A DNA stretch of 64,000 bases from Symbiodinium sp. CCMP2592 (taxonomy: Eukaryota; Sar; Dinophyceae; Suessiales; Symbiodiniaceae). The notes beneath the pieces were generated by a model, which was not told where the DNA came from, did not search any database, and saw only the letters and a program-made list of their open reading frames with translations. The first letter of the stretch is position 1, and each line of letters opens with the position of its first letter. The stretch covers positions 723,528 through 787,527 of the forward strand of contig CAJNDT010002902.1 in the NCBI GenBank assembly GCA_905221615.1, read 5' to 3'. Of the stretch, positions 35,812 to 49,096 are shown one piece after another. Made by a program: the position numbers and the translations under genes.

Positions 35812-37480
35812 GTGCGCATCATCAAGGCTCGCGGCCTGCGGAATGCGGACCTCGTTCCGCTCACAGGCCCAGCACCCAGCACCCTCCCTGTGGTTCAGTT
35901 CAGTTCGGCGGCTTCCTGTGGGTTGTTGTTGCAGAAACTCGCCCACCTGCGTCTGCAACGCATCGCGAAGAGGCAAATCCGATGTGTACTGCAAATGCAG
36001 GGGCCTAAGACATTCGTGGTGACAGCAGCAGCGTGCTATTGCGAGCCGGGATGAGTCATGATGTAACGATGGGTACTAGTAGCAAAAGGTAGAGCTTGTA
36101 ATTGTGGTTGTATGATGTATGGCGATCTGGAAGTCGCGGATCTGGAGATGTTTGCATTGGGGACGGCGGAACTACAGCTAAGATTCTTCGACAGGTGTGG
36201 TACTTGGAAAGCCTGGCACTGGGGTGGTCACGCGCGTCATCCACGCCGCAGACTCAACACGCGCTCCTTTTTCACCATCTTCTGCACAAGATCGGGATGC
36301 AATGTGAGCGATGCGATGCAGGACACCACGAACCCGGTGTGGGACGAGGCTGTTCGGCCCTGCAGATAGTGCAAGCTGAAGTCTTCTGAAGCAGACAGAG
36401 TTTTCGACCACTTCAGCATATGTATCAAGCGCCGTGACGGTGCTGCGTGAAGTTTTTGTCTGCACGCAAGGCCTTCGTGATGGCAGACTACCAGGCTGGA
36501 GAGCATCTGCGGTTCCAGCTCTTCGACCAAGACTGGCGGATCATCAAGGACCCGATAAGTGCATTCAAGCTCTGTGACGATGGGACTGCGGTAGATATGC
36601 GCACCCTCATGCGTATGCATTCGGACTTGTTTTCCTTCCAGTGTCAAAGCCCTACAGGAAGATGACTACCTTGGCTCCACGGTGCTCGAGAGCCAGTGCT
36701 TCTGTCCGCAGGCTCTCCGTCGGTCGGCAAGAAAAGTTTCAGAGCAGACCTAAACGCCCAAAACCTGTCGCTGCCAGGGCTTCGAAGGCGAGCTTCGTCT
36801 CTTCGGGGGCGGTAAAGGCCAGCTGGACGGACGAGTTTGCGGTAGCGCAGAATTTCACTGCAACCTGCGTTGCCTCGTCAAGGCATCGAGGCATACCTTG
36901 AAGTCAAGGCGATGGATCATGGTGAAACTCTAATCCGCCTTCCGCTAGCACCGTGCCTTGTGGCGAGGTGACGGTGAAACTTATGCCAGCCGAGGGCTCA
37001 GCAGCGAGTCCGAGCACCCGAAGCACCTGAAGCTGAAGCGCTCTTCGCCAGGTGGAGGAGAAGAACGACAAGAAGTCGACCCTGTCTGACTCGAGCATCA
37101 CCTCGGAACACAGTGCAGGAGCGGGGCTTTCAACGGGGGCACATCCGCCGGGTTGAAAGCTTTTGGTGATCTTCGCAGGCACATCCAACATGGCGCTGCT
37201 GCTGGCACGACTCGATGACATCTATGCCAGCCAGCGGCGGCTCTCGACGTCCCTGCAGCGTCTGCAGCTTAGAAGCGAGAACGGAACGAGTCCGAGTCCG
37301 TTTCTTGGCATCCGCGGCGTTTCGGTCCCACCGTCGCCGTACGCGACGTCTCCTCTCCGCGGGCGGGGCGACGCGAGGCCTCGAGGAGCGAATGGATGTG
37401 GTGGAAGTCGCGGTCGCCGCCTCGGCCTCCGCGCAGCAGAATGATGCGATGATGCCGCAACGCGCAACGCAAGGCGCAAG
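35812..37480 (+). CDS. C2-domain protein with coiled-coil tail
   Basis: C2 domains bind membranes, often through Ca2+. Seven short exons give the strands in order: 35812-35866 VRIIKARGLRNADLVPLTG; 35973-36002 GKSDVYCKC; 36322-36351 DTTNPVWDEA; 36471 to about 36536 FVMADYQAGEHLRFQLFDQD; 36658-36711 EDDYLGSTVLESQCFCPQ; 36778-36817 GFEGELRLFGGGK; 36883 to about 36921 GIEAYLEVKAMDH. These match the C2 signatures D-x-Y/NPVW/F-D-x-D-W/D-D-x-L-G. The Ca2+ loops keep SD, DQDW and EDD acids, so Ca2+ binding is plausible. Phases fit across GC or GT donors except between the fourth and fifth exons. Downstream, 37190-37290 reads MALLLARLDDIYASQRRLST and 37380-37460 GLEERMDVVEVAVAAS, both coiled-coil-like, probably the C-terminal tail. 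The start is unknown; an ATG at 35681 (MAVPRGPPQPLIESIEDS) is possible. The first exon begins only about 300 bases after the last EF-hand exon of the channel, so one continuous gene is not excluded. Confidence 0.75.
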
Positions 37481-38838
37481 GCGCAAGGCCCGCACTATGA
37501 TATGCGGATGCCGCACAACGCATCTATTGCGCGCGGAGTGTGCCCTGCTGGAAGAAGATTTCTTGGATCCCAGGTGACGAGGACGACGCCCAGTCCGGAC
37601 TTGCGGCTCTAGCACTGAGACTTCCGATGACAAAAATGTAGGTAGGGGCCAGTAGGGATGCGTGCAAGACCAGCAGCGCAATCTGGAATCTAGCTCAAAC
37701 TAGCCTACACCCTCTGGCGTGGGCCTTCGTAGGACAGGATGGCCGTTCTTGCCCGCTTTCGGATTTCGTGCAGTCTTCCAAACAATTTGGACGGCATGCA
37801 AAGGATTTTCCGCTGCAAGAGTCTTGTGTAGCAGGAGGCGCGGTCTTGCCTAGCCTCTCTTGCAGATCGATTGCTAGCCACTTCTAGTCCACCTGAGCTC
37901 CAGAGGAGCAACGGTGAGAAGCTTCCCTGTGGGCTTCTGAAGCTTGGATCGGATTCTTTCCGAGGCACCTTCAAGGCAGTGCGCCGCAGAGAGAAGAGTG
38001 CGGAAAAGTCCGACATTTTCAGATAGTATGCAGTTTTGCCAAATGGCACTGCAGACGATCGCTGAAGGTTACACACACCCGCGCAGGGGCTCCAGCAGAA
38101 GCCGTCAGGGAAGAGTCGCGTCATTCTGGAAAATGCAAGTACACTTAAGGTACCATCATCAGTCCAGATATATCAGAGCCTCAAAGCAACAAAATAAGTA
38201 ACAAAATACGCCACTTCAGTGCGGGATTCCTTAACCTTCGGACCAATGCACATTGCGAAAGTGCTCTCAGCTCTGTGGTAGGAGGGGCTGTTCCTGCGTT
38301 CTCCAGAGCTTGATATCGTGCGTCCAACTGCGAACATCTAGTAGAATTTAGAAAAGTAGTGCCAGTAACGGAAGCACTCGAGCTGAGAGTGTGTCGGAAT
38401 AGCTGGTTCGGAGCAGCAGACACTGTTCCGAGTAGACGATGCATGCTGCGGCTTTCTTATGCGCAGTTTTCACCTCGCACGAAAAGAATACTCGCACGTT
38501 CCTACCTTTCGCGTAGCGGTGAACTACCAATGTGCTACCCAGCCCCGGAATGCGCCGTGTCTGAGGTGCCTGCTGCCTCAGAGCCAGAGGAGGAGCAGGA
38601 GGCCGACACAGCTTAGGCTCAGCGTGTTTCAGAGAGAGTTCAAGAAAGGTCTCAATCAGAGACGGTCTACTGGATTGCTGGACATGATCCAATTGAGACA
38701 AGATGTAGATAATCGAACCACGCAATTTGAAGAGTTTTGCCTGCCTCTTCTGCGGGCAATTCGATTGTCAAACGACGCTGGGCCTGGATCTTGTGTGGCT
38801 GCTCATGTAGCCTCGAAATTGTCACTAACTGTAATCTA
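37481..38838. other. no recognisable gene
   Basis: A + frame ending CAVSEVPAASEPEEEQEADTA and a stop at about 38616 could be a C-terminus. The rest shows no motif or repeat. Confidence 0.4.
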
Positions 38839-38839
38839 G

Positions 38840-40200
38840 GATGTCAGGGCTGAAGTGGTTGCGACGATCTTCCAGCTCGGCAATGGCAACACAACTCTGA
38901 TGCTCTGCACGCGTGCCACTGTGGACCCGAGATCATTTCACTCACTTCACTTAGCAGCTTTGTCCCAACCACTGAGACCGCAAGAAGATGAGGAGATTTC
39001 GCCCTAGTGACCTGGCAAAGGCTGGCAGCGAAGCTCGCAAACCGCAGGCCGCAAGCCTGGTCCGTGCTTCTGTGGAAACTTGTGCAACATTGCCCCCCAG
39101 GCCCTACAGTATCGCATCCTATAGGGTCACCTAGTCGCAACCAACCAAGTTCTGAAGTTAGGACAGTATGAGCCGAGGCTCTTGCTGAGCTTCAGGTTCA
39201 AGGTTCTTCAGCCCTTAAGGGAAGGGTTGCAGTGGTCGGAGAGTTCTTGGGGTTTGAAAGGAGGCGGGGGTGAGTGTCTCGGGAGTGCTGAGGCAATGCA
39301 CGGACTTGCAATCCTAACAAGATCTATGCCGGGTGTATGTAAGCCCAGATCACAGCTGACCATGGGTGAAGAGCAGAGCTCGGCAAGGATGGAGCCGGTA
39401 CGGACAAACAGTATACAAGCAAGTCGTTCGTCGTGTGTGCGTGGTTTTGCCAGTAGGCTGCATGTCGTGACTATGTCACAGACCCACAATTGAACGTTTG
39501 ATCCAAAAGCGGGCACAGGCCGAGTTGTAGCTGCCCATGTTTCATGGCAGTCGAGCATGCACGAGTTCCCGTCGTGCGTAGGTGGGCGCAGTGACTGCAT
39601 CTCGCCTCACAGAATTGTGGTTTGTACAGAAAGTCTTGCCAGATCGACGCTTGATTCGTGTCTGCCGGCTTGGGGTGCAGGATGCCGAACCCCTGGTCAG
39701 ATTCAATTGGCTGGTGCGGCCCCTTTAGTTGCCAACTCTTTGCAACAATCCGTGCGGTGGAGAGGTTGTAGTGCTGTTCCGGCTTGAGAAACAGCACTCA
39801 CGGTACATGGCAAGCTTTAATGGTGGCTTCGTCTTTGTAGCTAATCAGGATCCGTGTGCAAGGCCAAGGTCAGGGCTTCGGACCCCTGGAGATAAACGAA
39901 GGGGTTTGTGCTTGCAAGGCCAAGCTTCCAACTGTAATCGTTTCTGGGCTCAAAGTTCTGCCTCGCCCCGTACTCGTGCGGACACGGGGAGGCGCGGCCC
40001 TTCTTGCAGCTCTGTGTCTCGACTCCAGTCTTTCGCGACGCTTCCCGACGGAGTGCAGGTCAGACATCACCGCGTTATAATGAAGCTCCTTGGTTCTGAG
40101 GTGTGTGCGCAGTCCGTCTTGTTTGCAGTCTGAGTTTGTCATCTGGCACATCGGTGGACTAGAACTGAGAGTGACGTGGTTGTCGTCAACCGTCTGCAGC
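38840..40200 (+). CDS. one probable exon, otherwise unassigned
   Basis: After a CTAG acceptor (38838-38839) the frame reads DVRAEVVATIFQLGNGNTTL followed by MLCT, with convincing protein composition. No family is recognised. Between 39 and 40.4 kb there are only short frames on both strands without motifs, so the rest of the gene is not defined. Confidence 0.3.
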
Positions 40201-40523
40201 CATTTACAGGTCAGCATTGTGTCGGGGAGGCTCGCCTGCAATTTATCCAGTCTTGTGAGGTGACGAGCCTCCTTCAGTCTTGTGAAGCTTTCAGTTCCCT
40301 TGTGCTGGCACATGCTGCTGAGGTGACCTACCATAATGTCATAGAGTGAACTAGCGCATCTGGTTAGGACCATCTGGTTAGGACTAGGAGCAGGCCTGTG
40401 GATGAAGTTTAAGCCTTGTGCCCCAGTTACGACAGAGCCAGAGAGCCACTAGTCACTCGTCCGGCCGAGGCATCATTGCCCTGCTTGCCTTGCCAATCAC
40501 TGCTGGAAAGTCACTGTCTCCAC

Positions 40524-41953
40524 ATGGCGTCACTTGTCGAATTTGAGCTTGCAGAGACTGGTGACATGCGCGCGTATACTTTCTCGGTGAGGGTGCCAGC
40601 CCGCGCATGTCTGATTTTTCACGTCGGTCAACATACAGCAGCCATCCAAAACCAGCACGCTCCGGGATGCGACCGAGATCAACATCGAAAGCCTTGCCGG
40701 GGTGGATCACATGCCAGCGGCGATTCAGGCTCCTCGGACGTACGTGCTTGCGAGATCTTGCGAACTTCCTTTCGCGAAGGAGCAGAGGTCGAGCTCAGAG
40801 GTAGTTTAAACAGTGTTGTTTTGGCAAGGCTGCAGCTGGCGGATCTTCCCCAAACCAAATCGGCAGTGTTGAAGGAGACTTGGCAGCTCAGCAGTTGACA
40901 TGCGTCTTCGTGATCGCAGTGCCCGCAAGGAGCACTCACCAACTTGCTGAAGCATGGTGCGGGTGCAGAGGCACGTCGCTGAATTTGATTCAACGATAGG
41001 TCAAGTGGCAGAAAGCAAGGACCCATGAAAAATATTCGCACTGTCTCTAACCGCCCTTGCCAGGGCAGCAACAACACCGCAGTAGTTTCTACCATCCTCG
41101 AGATCGTCAACGTCACGATGAGGAACCGCTTGTTGACGGCTCACAAGAACAGCAGCATGGCAAATCATGGAAGCGGATCCTTCGCGTAGCTTCAGTCCAT
41201 CGACTCGATGTCAACTGCTTTTGCGGGTAATCCAAGGTGAGACGAAAATCAAAGCAGCGGCGCAGGAGTATGAGACCTGCCTTGCAGCGTACAAGGCGCA
41301 GTGCTTTGTCTCGAGCGTGGGATTATTTCCCGGCGTGGACTCTGTGAGGTCTTCTGCATAGCCAGCTCTGCAGTCCCAGGACTCGTGTCAGAAGGAAGCT
41401 TCGACCTCCATGTCCTGCCAGGCTGCCGACAAGGTGCGTTTCCCTCCTGCTGTGTGGCCTGGTCGCATACGTGGCAATGCATCGCGCCATGCAATGCCCC
41501 AATGCCTTGGTACCGAGGCTCCTGCAGGGAGATGTCTCGAAGCAGACGGAAGTCGAGGATTGTATCGAACACACTCAAAGGGCTCGCCGGCTCGCCGTCC
41601 TATCGACTTCAGTGTTGAGCGTCGCGCCTGAGGTCATTTCACTTTAAGAGTCTGTGCAAGAAAGTCCCAGTAGTATTCCAACGTGTGAGCTTGCGGACCT
41701 GGTAGAGCCGCGAGGACTACTTCGCGGCTTATGCCTGGTGCAAGGAGTACGAGCAGAACCAAAGCGCCAATTTTAATGCATGTGCCGGGGCCTTAGAAGT
41801 GCCTGACCCCCATGTCTGTGAGCTCGTGTCGCGTGTGTGTTTCTTTGGAAGGGCGCTGTGTAGGAGCCTCTTTCGGCCGAGGAGTATTCGTGCCGGAATG
41901 AGACGATTCCGCGTGAGGAGTGCATCGAGCTTGGCAAGGACTGCACGCAATGA
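40524..41953 (+). CDS. multi-exon cysteine-containing protein, unknown family
   Basis: A chain of + strand segments, each with splice-like ends, leads to a stop at 41951-41953. A possible first exon is 40524-40586 (MASLVEFELAETGDMRAYTF) before a GTGAGG donor. Further segments are 40660-40795 (ATEINIESLAGVDHMPAAIQ) before AG|GTCGAG, 41067-41150 (NTAVVSTILEIVNVTMRNRL), 41230-41300 (IKAAAQEYETCLAAYKAQC), 41374-41434 (DSCQKEASTSMSCQAADK), 41520-41580 (LLQGDVSKQTEVEDCIEHTQ), 41711-41802 (EDYFAAYAWCKEYEQNQSAN then FNACAGALEV) and 41880-41953 (EEYSCRNETIPREECIELGK then DCTQ and stop). Cysteines recur about once per exon, suggesting a secreted or luminal protein, but no signal peptide or known domain was recognised. 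Some joins do not keep phase by eye, so a few exon ends are wrong or exons are missing. Confidence 0.45.
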
Positions 41954-42075
41954 GCGTTCTTGTACGACGCATCTATTGCCAGGGTCTGTGCTAAGATGCC
42001 GTAGCCACCGTCTCTGACGGACAACATGCTTCCGTCTCATGCCTTCAAGATCGTGACCACCCGCCAACGTGCCCA

Positions 42076-42660
42076 GCCCACACACAACACACGCACGAGA
42101 CACCCACACCAAACCACTCACCCACTCACCCACTCACCCACTCGCCGACTCACCCACTCACCCACTCACCCCACTCACCCACTCACCCACTCACCCACGC
42201 ACCCACGCACACACGCACCCACGCACCCCCCCTACACACACACAAGCGCAACACACAACGCACAACACAGAACACAGAAGACAGAACACACAACGCACAG
42301 CACCCCACGCACAACACACAACACCCAATACACAACACACGACACACAGCACACGACACACACGACACAGGACACCGGACACAAGACACCAGACACACGC
42401 GCACAGAAACACAGACAGAGACACACACACACACACACATTGCACACAACACACACAACACACACAACACACACAACACACACAACACACACAACACACA
42501 CAACACACACAACACACACAACACACACAACACACACACACACACACACACAACACACACACAACACACACAACACACACAACACACACACAACACACAC
42601 ACACAACACAGACAACACACATAACACACATAACACACATAGCACACACACAGAGCTCGC
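42076..42660. repeat. CA-rich microsatellite array 1
   Basis: Begins about 120 bases after the stop codon of the upstream gene. It runs through an ACTCACCC block (about 42117-42200), mixed ACAC/ACGC sequence, and an ACACACA repeat (about 42440-42650). The long frames on both strands here are repeat translations. Confidence 0.95.
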
Positions 42661-42935
42661 TCACACTGACTGATTCGGCCAAGAGAGTGAGAAGAGGAGA
42701 GTATGTTGTATGTTGTTTGTCTAATCTGGACACCACAGGGGGCCTGTCCTCAAAACTAATCTTGGCACCACAGGGGGCTGCCAAAAGGTTGCAGGTACGC
42801 CGAGTTGATCAGACTCGGTATCCCATGACTGTGGTAGCTTCGTTGAGTGCGGTCCCACAGCCATGCCGCACTCCCCTGCAATCGTGAAGGAGTGACCCTC
42901 TGCTCCCATGTGCTAGGGAGGTTCACACACACACA
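42661..42935. repeat. 275-base direct repeat, copy 1
   Basis: This segment immediately follows array 1. By eye it is identical over its whole length to 43989-44263, at a constant offset of 1,328 bases. It contains two internal copies of ACCACAGGGGGCNTG-like sequence. It lacks an open frame of interest and has no obvious LTR ends. In this copy the closing CA run is short and is followed by GCCCCACC. Confidence 0.95.
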
Positions 42936-43079
42936 GCCCCACCTTGGGGCGGCTGTGTGCAGTGAAATAAAGCCACGCCAGGGCTCCAAGACCTAAACGA
43001 ACCAAAACTAAACCACAAAACCCTGTGGGCTGCAATGCCCGCTTGCAAATCTTGTCGATGTGGTCCGGAATGTTGTGGT

Positions 43080-43620
43080 AGTCCAAGATGTAGTGAGGCG
43101 TTAGGGTTTAGGACTGTCCTTCAGCTGGGCACGCAAGCCCCCAGAAGCGACAGAGGGGAAGGAAGGCTGATCAGCTGCCCTTGCAAGGGCCCAGATCCAG
43201 CCGGGGACTGTTCCTCAGCTGGGCGCGACGGCCCCCAAAGGCAACAGTAAGGAGGGTTGAAGGAAAGACTGCTACCCAGCTACCCTCGAAGGGGTCCAGG
43301 GCTAGCAGCTTCTGACCAATGTATTGCACATGTGTTTGTATGTTGTAATTAGGGGGTGAGATTAGGGTGAGGACACTCCTTCCAGCTGTCACCAAAGACC
43401 CAGGAACGGAGTGACTACTGCCCAGCTACCCGAGCAGGGTCCAAGGCCAGTAGCAGGATTAGGGAACTCCACCCTCCAGCTGTGTAGCAAAAGACACCCA
43501 GGAGCGGCGGACCATCCTCCAGCTGTGCAGAAAAGCACCCAGGAGCAATGGAATGAGAGGTACCACGTCCTGCGTGGTCCTCAACTTAGGGTGTGGGGTT
43601 AGGGGGAGAGAAAAGCGAGA
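43080..43620. repeat. degenerate minisatellite between the direct repeats
   Basis: Several imperfect copies of a unit with the core CCAGCTGTG, then AAAGCACCCAGGAGC and similar (about 35-70 bases) alternate with TTAGGG-containing links. The more diverged early copies read CTTCAGCTGGGCACGCAAGC. No coding potential was recognised. Confidence 0.7.
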
Positions 43621-43656
43621 GGCCGAGTACTCTCCGAAGAGAGCGCTGTTTCACTT

Positions 43657-43850
43657 GCACTAGCCGTCGATTACTGCAACTGCACTCATGTCGGATGCAC
43701 ATGCCCTTGCATTCCCTGAGAAATAAAGAAGCGGTCGACTACGGGACAGACTAGGGAGGTAGCACCTGCTCACTAGACGCACTTACCGCATTAGCCGTCC
43801 ATTACCGCACCTGCACTCATGTCAGACGCACATGCGAGCATCAGAGAGAG
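43657..43850. repeat. diverged tandem pair, 130-base spacing
   Basis: Two related segments of about 50 bases start at 43657 and 43787. Both contain TAGCCGTC(G/C)ATTAC, CTGCACTCATGTC and GCACATGC. Both are followed by an A/G-rich ATAAAG sequence. Confidence 0.75.
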
Positions 43851-43988
43851 AGAGATAAAGTAGCATCGGGAGAATCTGAACGATCTGAACGAAGGCTGAA
43901 CACCCGGTTCATCACCGGTCTCCCCGGAGGGTCACCACGGCGCCATGACGGAAAGCCGTTGCTCTGGAGTCTCAACGACCCACGCTAG

Positions 43989-45597
<1,609 letters not shown>

Positions 45598-46787
45598 CAC
45601 AAGACAGACGAACGGAGAGACGGATGAACAGCTGCCCGGCCAGGCACACAGGCAGCCAGGCAGGCAGTACACAGCAGACGCACACATACAGAGACCCAAC
45701 CATGCTCAGCGAAATTCGGGTTTCGCCAGCTAGGCGACGATGCTGTATGCATGTCTGAAAAAGTGTCAGTACATCTTTACGCAAGACACCGGAACACGGA
45801 GAAGGGCAAAGTTCGCATGCTGATGATGTGCCGATGTTGTCGCAGTCTTTGGATTGACGTATTTTCGCGATGCCAAGCTGCCAGGGGCTCTTCTTGGATT
45901 TGCTCCTCAAGCATGAATGCAAGCAAGGTTGTGTCATCACCGGACGGCTGGACGACTTCCTGGTAGACGAGACTTCACATGAAGTGCTCCTTTCGAGTGT
46001 AGTAGCATGGCAGGGTTATTTGTACGCGGAAACCGTCGTTCCTGCCAAGATGTTGGAAATCTCTCTGGGTCCCAAAGTCTGCTGTTGAATGACTCACCCT
46101 CGTGTTTCGTGCCATGGGCGACTGAGCACCCGATCTGTCATTACGGCATTTATTCTACAGCACTTCCGTTCACAATGCGCGTGGCATGGGAATTTTCGTG
46201 TTGCGTCTAGGTAGCAGGCGACTTAATGGATGTATCATTCGCTTCTTCGGAGGCTCGATATGTGATTAGTGTTAGGGGGGCTGCCAAGGGGTGCCTGGAT
46301 TGGTTCATGAGTTCAGCTCAGCACATGGGCTCGAGTTGTGAGCAATGCTCGACTTGTTTCAGGCTTGCGACAAGCTCGATTGTGCACCTGTCGCTCACGA
46401 GGGCTACCGAGCGACTCGCTTAGCTTTTGTGTTGGCCTAATGCTGGTTGGCAGGGATGTGCATGTAAACTGCAGTGATTGCCCAGTCCCGTCTGTTGAGT
46501 CTGTTACTGGGCATAGGTGCAATGTGCGGCATTACCTGGCATCGACAAGATCTGATAGTTAACTTGCCCATCCCAGTTTACGTGTGAACGTGCTCTGCAT
46601 TCCATGACGTTTTGAGGCCTATTTGACCCGCATGCTCGAGCATCTAGAGAAGAAGCTGGATACAGTGGCCTGCCTTGTTGACTGCAGCGTGCATATCAAA
46701 CATGCTTTTAGGATAGCTTGCAGCTCAGCATGATAGCAGTTGGTTTTGATTGACATGACCAACCTGTGAAGATCATGTATTGCCAAG
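45598..46787. other. no confident gene
   Basis: A + frame at 45870-46088 (LFLDLLLKHECKQGCVITGR then LDDFLVDETSHE) is protein-like and may be an exon. No motif was recognised elsewhere, and no repeat beyond the end of array 2. Confidence 0.35.
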
Positions 46788-47573
46788 AACGCAAACTGGA
46801 CCTTCCACGAGAGCAACGACAAGAAGCCCCTTTGTTTGCAAGGCATGCTTCGATTTGTGCGATCAGGCAAGACCGAACGCGTAAGTATGTCGCCAGTTGC
46901 TGTGCAGCGCAGTCCGAGAGACGAGGTAATCTTTTAAAGACTCAGCTTTAGATAATGTGTGCTGACCGACGGACATGCCGAGAGTTGAAGGAGCCCTGGA
47001 AAGATAGACCAAAGATCGATCCCATTTGCTGAGGTGCCGGCAGGTCCCAGAGATTGTACATAAGTGCTACGAGCAGCTCGGCGGCCTCTAAGTACGAATG
47101 CCATCTTTTTCGCAAGGTTTCAAGTCGTGCCCTTTCGGACGAGGAGCTGCGATGGCATCATCAGCGAAGTGAAGCCGAAGAATGAGTCTCCTGGCGGGTG
47201 AGATGAAGGTGCAACAGATTCCAGCTTCTGACCCGAAGGGTGTTTGGCTGTCAGCCAGAGGATCGCGAGAGAGAGTGCTGCAGTGTAGTAGAGTGTGGCA
47301 GAGTTTAGCAGAGTGTAGTGGTATGCAATGATGCCGCAGAAAGCTTTGCAGTGCGCAGCTCGTGGTGCCGAGGACCATGCCGGGAGCTTGCTGCGCCCCC
47401 CGCTCCTCCGCCGAGACTGAGACCTGCAACGTTCTCAAGTCGAGGAGGCAGTTTCAGTGGAGCCGGGCCGAGCAGACAAGCACATGCTTTCCAAAGCTCT
47501 GGTTGCAGGGAAGCCTGGGAAGACTATGACACCTGAAGCTTGGCACGAGCTTGAAGGGATCTTTGGCGTCTGA
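46788..47573 (+). CDS. probable exons of an unknown gene, with C-terminus
   Basis: Exon 46788-46880 is exactly 31 codons long, flanked by an AAG acceptor and a GTAAGT donor, and reads NANWTFHESNDKKPLCLQGM then LRFVRSGKTER. A C-terminal exon from about 47421 reads QRSQVEEAVSVEPGRADKHM then ALVAGKPGKTMTPEAWHELE and stops at 47571-47573. Intermediate exons were not identified. No family is recognised. Confidence 0.45.
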
Positions 47574-48187
47574 GTTTGTCCTTGTCGAAGCATGCCTTGC
47601 ACCATGACGGATGCCGGCCTCTGCCCGAGGCTACGATGCGGCTGCCACCAACTGGGACACCGTGAAGGCCCTGGGAGCAGAAAAACAGAAACCCACACCC
47701 AACGCGTGGGAAAAGGCAGATTAGATGAGTAGTCGGAGGTGTGCTCGGGAGAGGCGAAAAGGCAAAAGCATGCGCAGAGTCGTCGCAGTCAGAAACTCTG
47801 AGCCACGCCGCGCCAGACCGAGCACGAGGCTGAGGGTGTTTCCCGTATGGCCGGGGCCCCAAAGTTTGCTGATACTTGCCGATCTCAGTGCCTGTGCGTT
47901 CACGCATGTCTCAGGCATACCTCCATGTCATCCATCTTGTCCACATCTCTGTCTGACTGACTGCTCGTGCACTGGTCTCCGCTTGCCTCTCCCACTTGGC
48001 TGTCACGTCACGGCTCTCGCTCTCGCTCTCGCTCTCGCTCTCGCTCTCGCTCTCGCTCTATCTCTCTCTCTCTCTCTCTCTGTGTCTCGGTCTCTCTCCC
48101 ACGCAACCGCTTCCCTGCACTGTGCAGCGCAGTTTAGTGAAAAACAGCGATTGATCCAGCTCGCAGCCTAGCTGTCTAAAGGCACAG
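47574..48187. other. intergenic, microsatellite-bearing
   Basis: Contains the CTCTCG/CT repeat near 48.0 kb. The frames on both strands (47524-47907 minus, 47725-48171 plus) have no motif. Confidence 0.4.
48008..48082. repeat. CTCTCG then CT microsatellite
   Basis: About eight hexamer copies of GCTCTC are followed by a CT run. Confidence 0.9.
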
Positions 48188-49096
48188 ATGCGCTCCGTGC
48201 TTCGCATGACCTGCCTCATTGGCTCGTTTGGGCCCGACCAGAGCACCAAGCTCAAGAAATGTGCCTTGCTGGCATGGCAAGGATGGCTTTCGTCTCATAG
48301 GGTGTCGGGGTTTGCAGCTTGTAGTGTTGATTCTGGACTGGATGCGTCAGGTTTCACAATTATACGCTTCTTGTAGAAATTTGGTCACGAGTTTGCGAGG
48401 ACCGCAGTTCTCTAACTTGAGCCCCGCAGTGGTCGCAGATAGCAGCACAGGCAAAGAGAAACAGCACAGCAAATGTAGTCCATCGCCTCAACAGAGGGTT
48501 CACGTGAGCCCTGCAGGCATCGAGACGAGCTACGTCAACGATCCTGCTGTCCTGCAGATGAAGATCGATGCAGGCCTTGCTCGGTATCCCCACGGATCTG
48601 ACATGAGTGAGAAAGCCCAGTACTTGGCAAAATGCACGAGGTGAGATTGCCACCTTCCACGAAAAGCTCGAAGTCTTCAAATGCAATGCCAGCAGCAGCC
48701 ACAGGATCAACCCAAGTATGTGAGCAGCGTCCGGCTCTGCGCTTCCTTCATTGTCCGTACACTTGCTTCGTCTCCTTCTGCCTGGAGACAAAGAGACAAA
48801 AAGTTGAACAGCAATTGAGAAGAACTCCTAGAATCTTGGAGCTCATTGTCTGGGTTCAGCCGCCATCAGCAGCTGCAGTGTTGGATACAAGCTCACACTA
48901 CCATGTCTTCTACCATCTATGCTTATTTGCCGAGAATGAATTCGAAAATCTTCCCGAGCTCCATAACCGACAAGTTACGCATTGTCCGTCAAGGATCGTA
49001 GCGCGATGCCTAGGCGAAGTACCAGGAACCGACGAGTTCGATGCCATCCACTATGCGAATCTCCCGAAGGGTGCGAGATTCTGTGTGGCTGAGTGA
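48188..49096 (+). CDS. possible exons, unknown protein
   Basis: A segment from 48188 reads MTCLIGSFGPDQSTKLKKCA then LLAWQGWL, where the K-C-A-L-L-A-W-x-x-W spacing resembles Sfi1-type helical repeats common in dinoflagellate proteins (a weak match). A second at about 48500-48650 reads VNDPAVLQMKIDAGLARYPH then DMSEKAQYLAKC. A third ends TDEFDAIHYANLPKGARFCV and a stop at about 49096. The connections are not established. Confidence 0.35.

Noticed and set aside
42026-42887. Frames of 139-272 codons on both strands
   Set aside because: Same cause: microsatellite array 1 has no stops in most frames.
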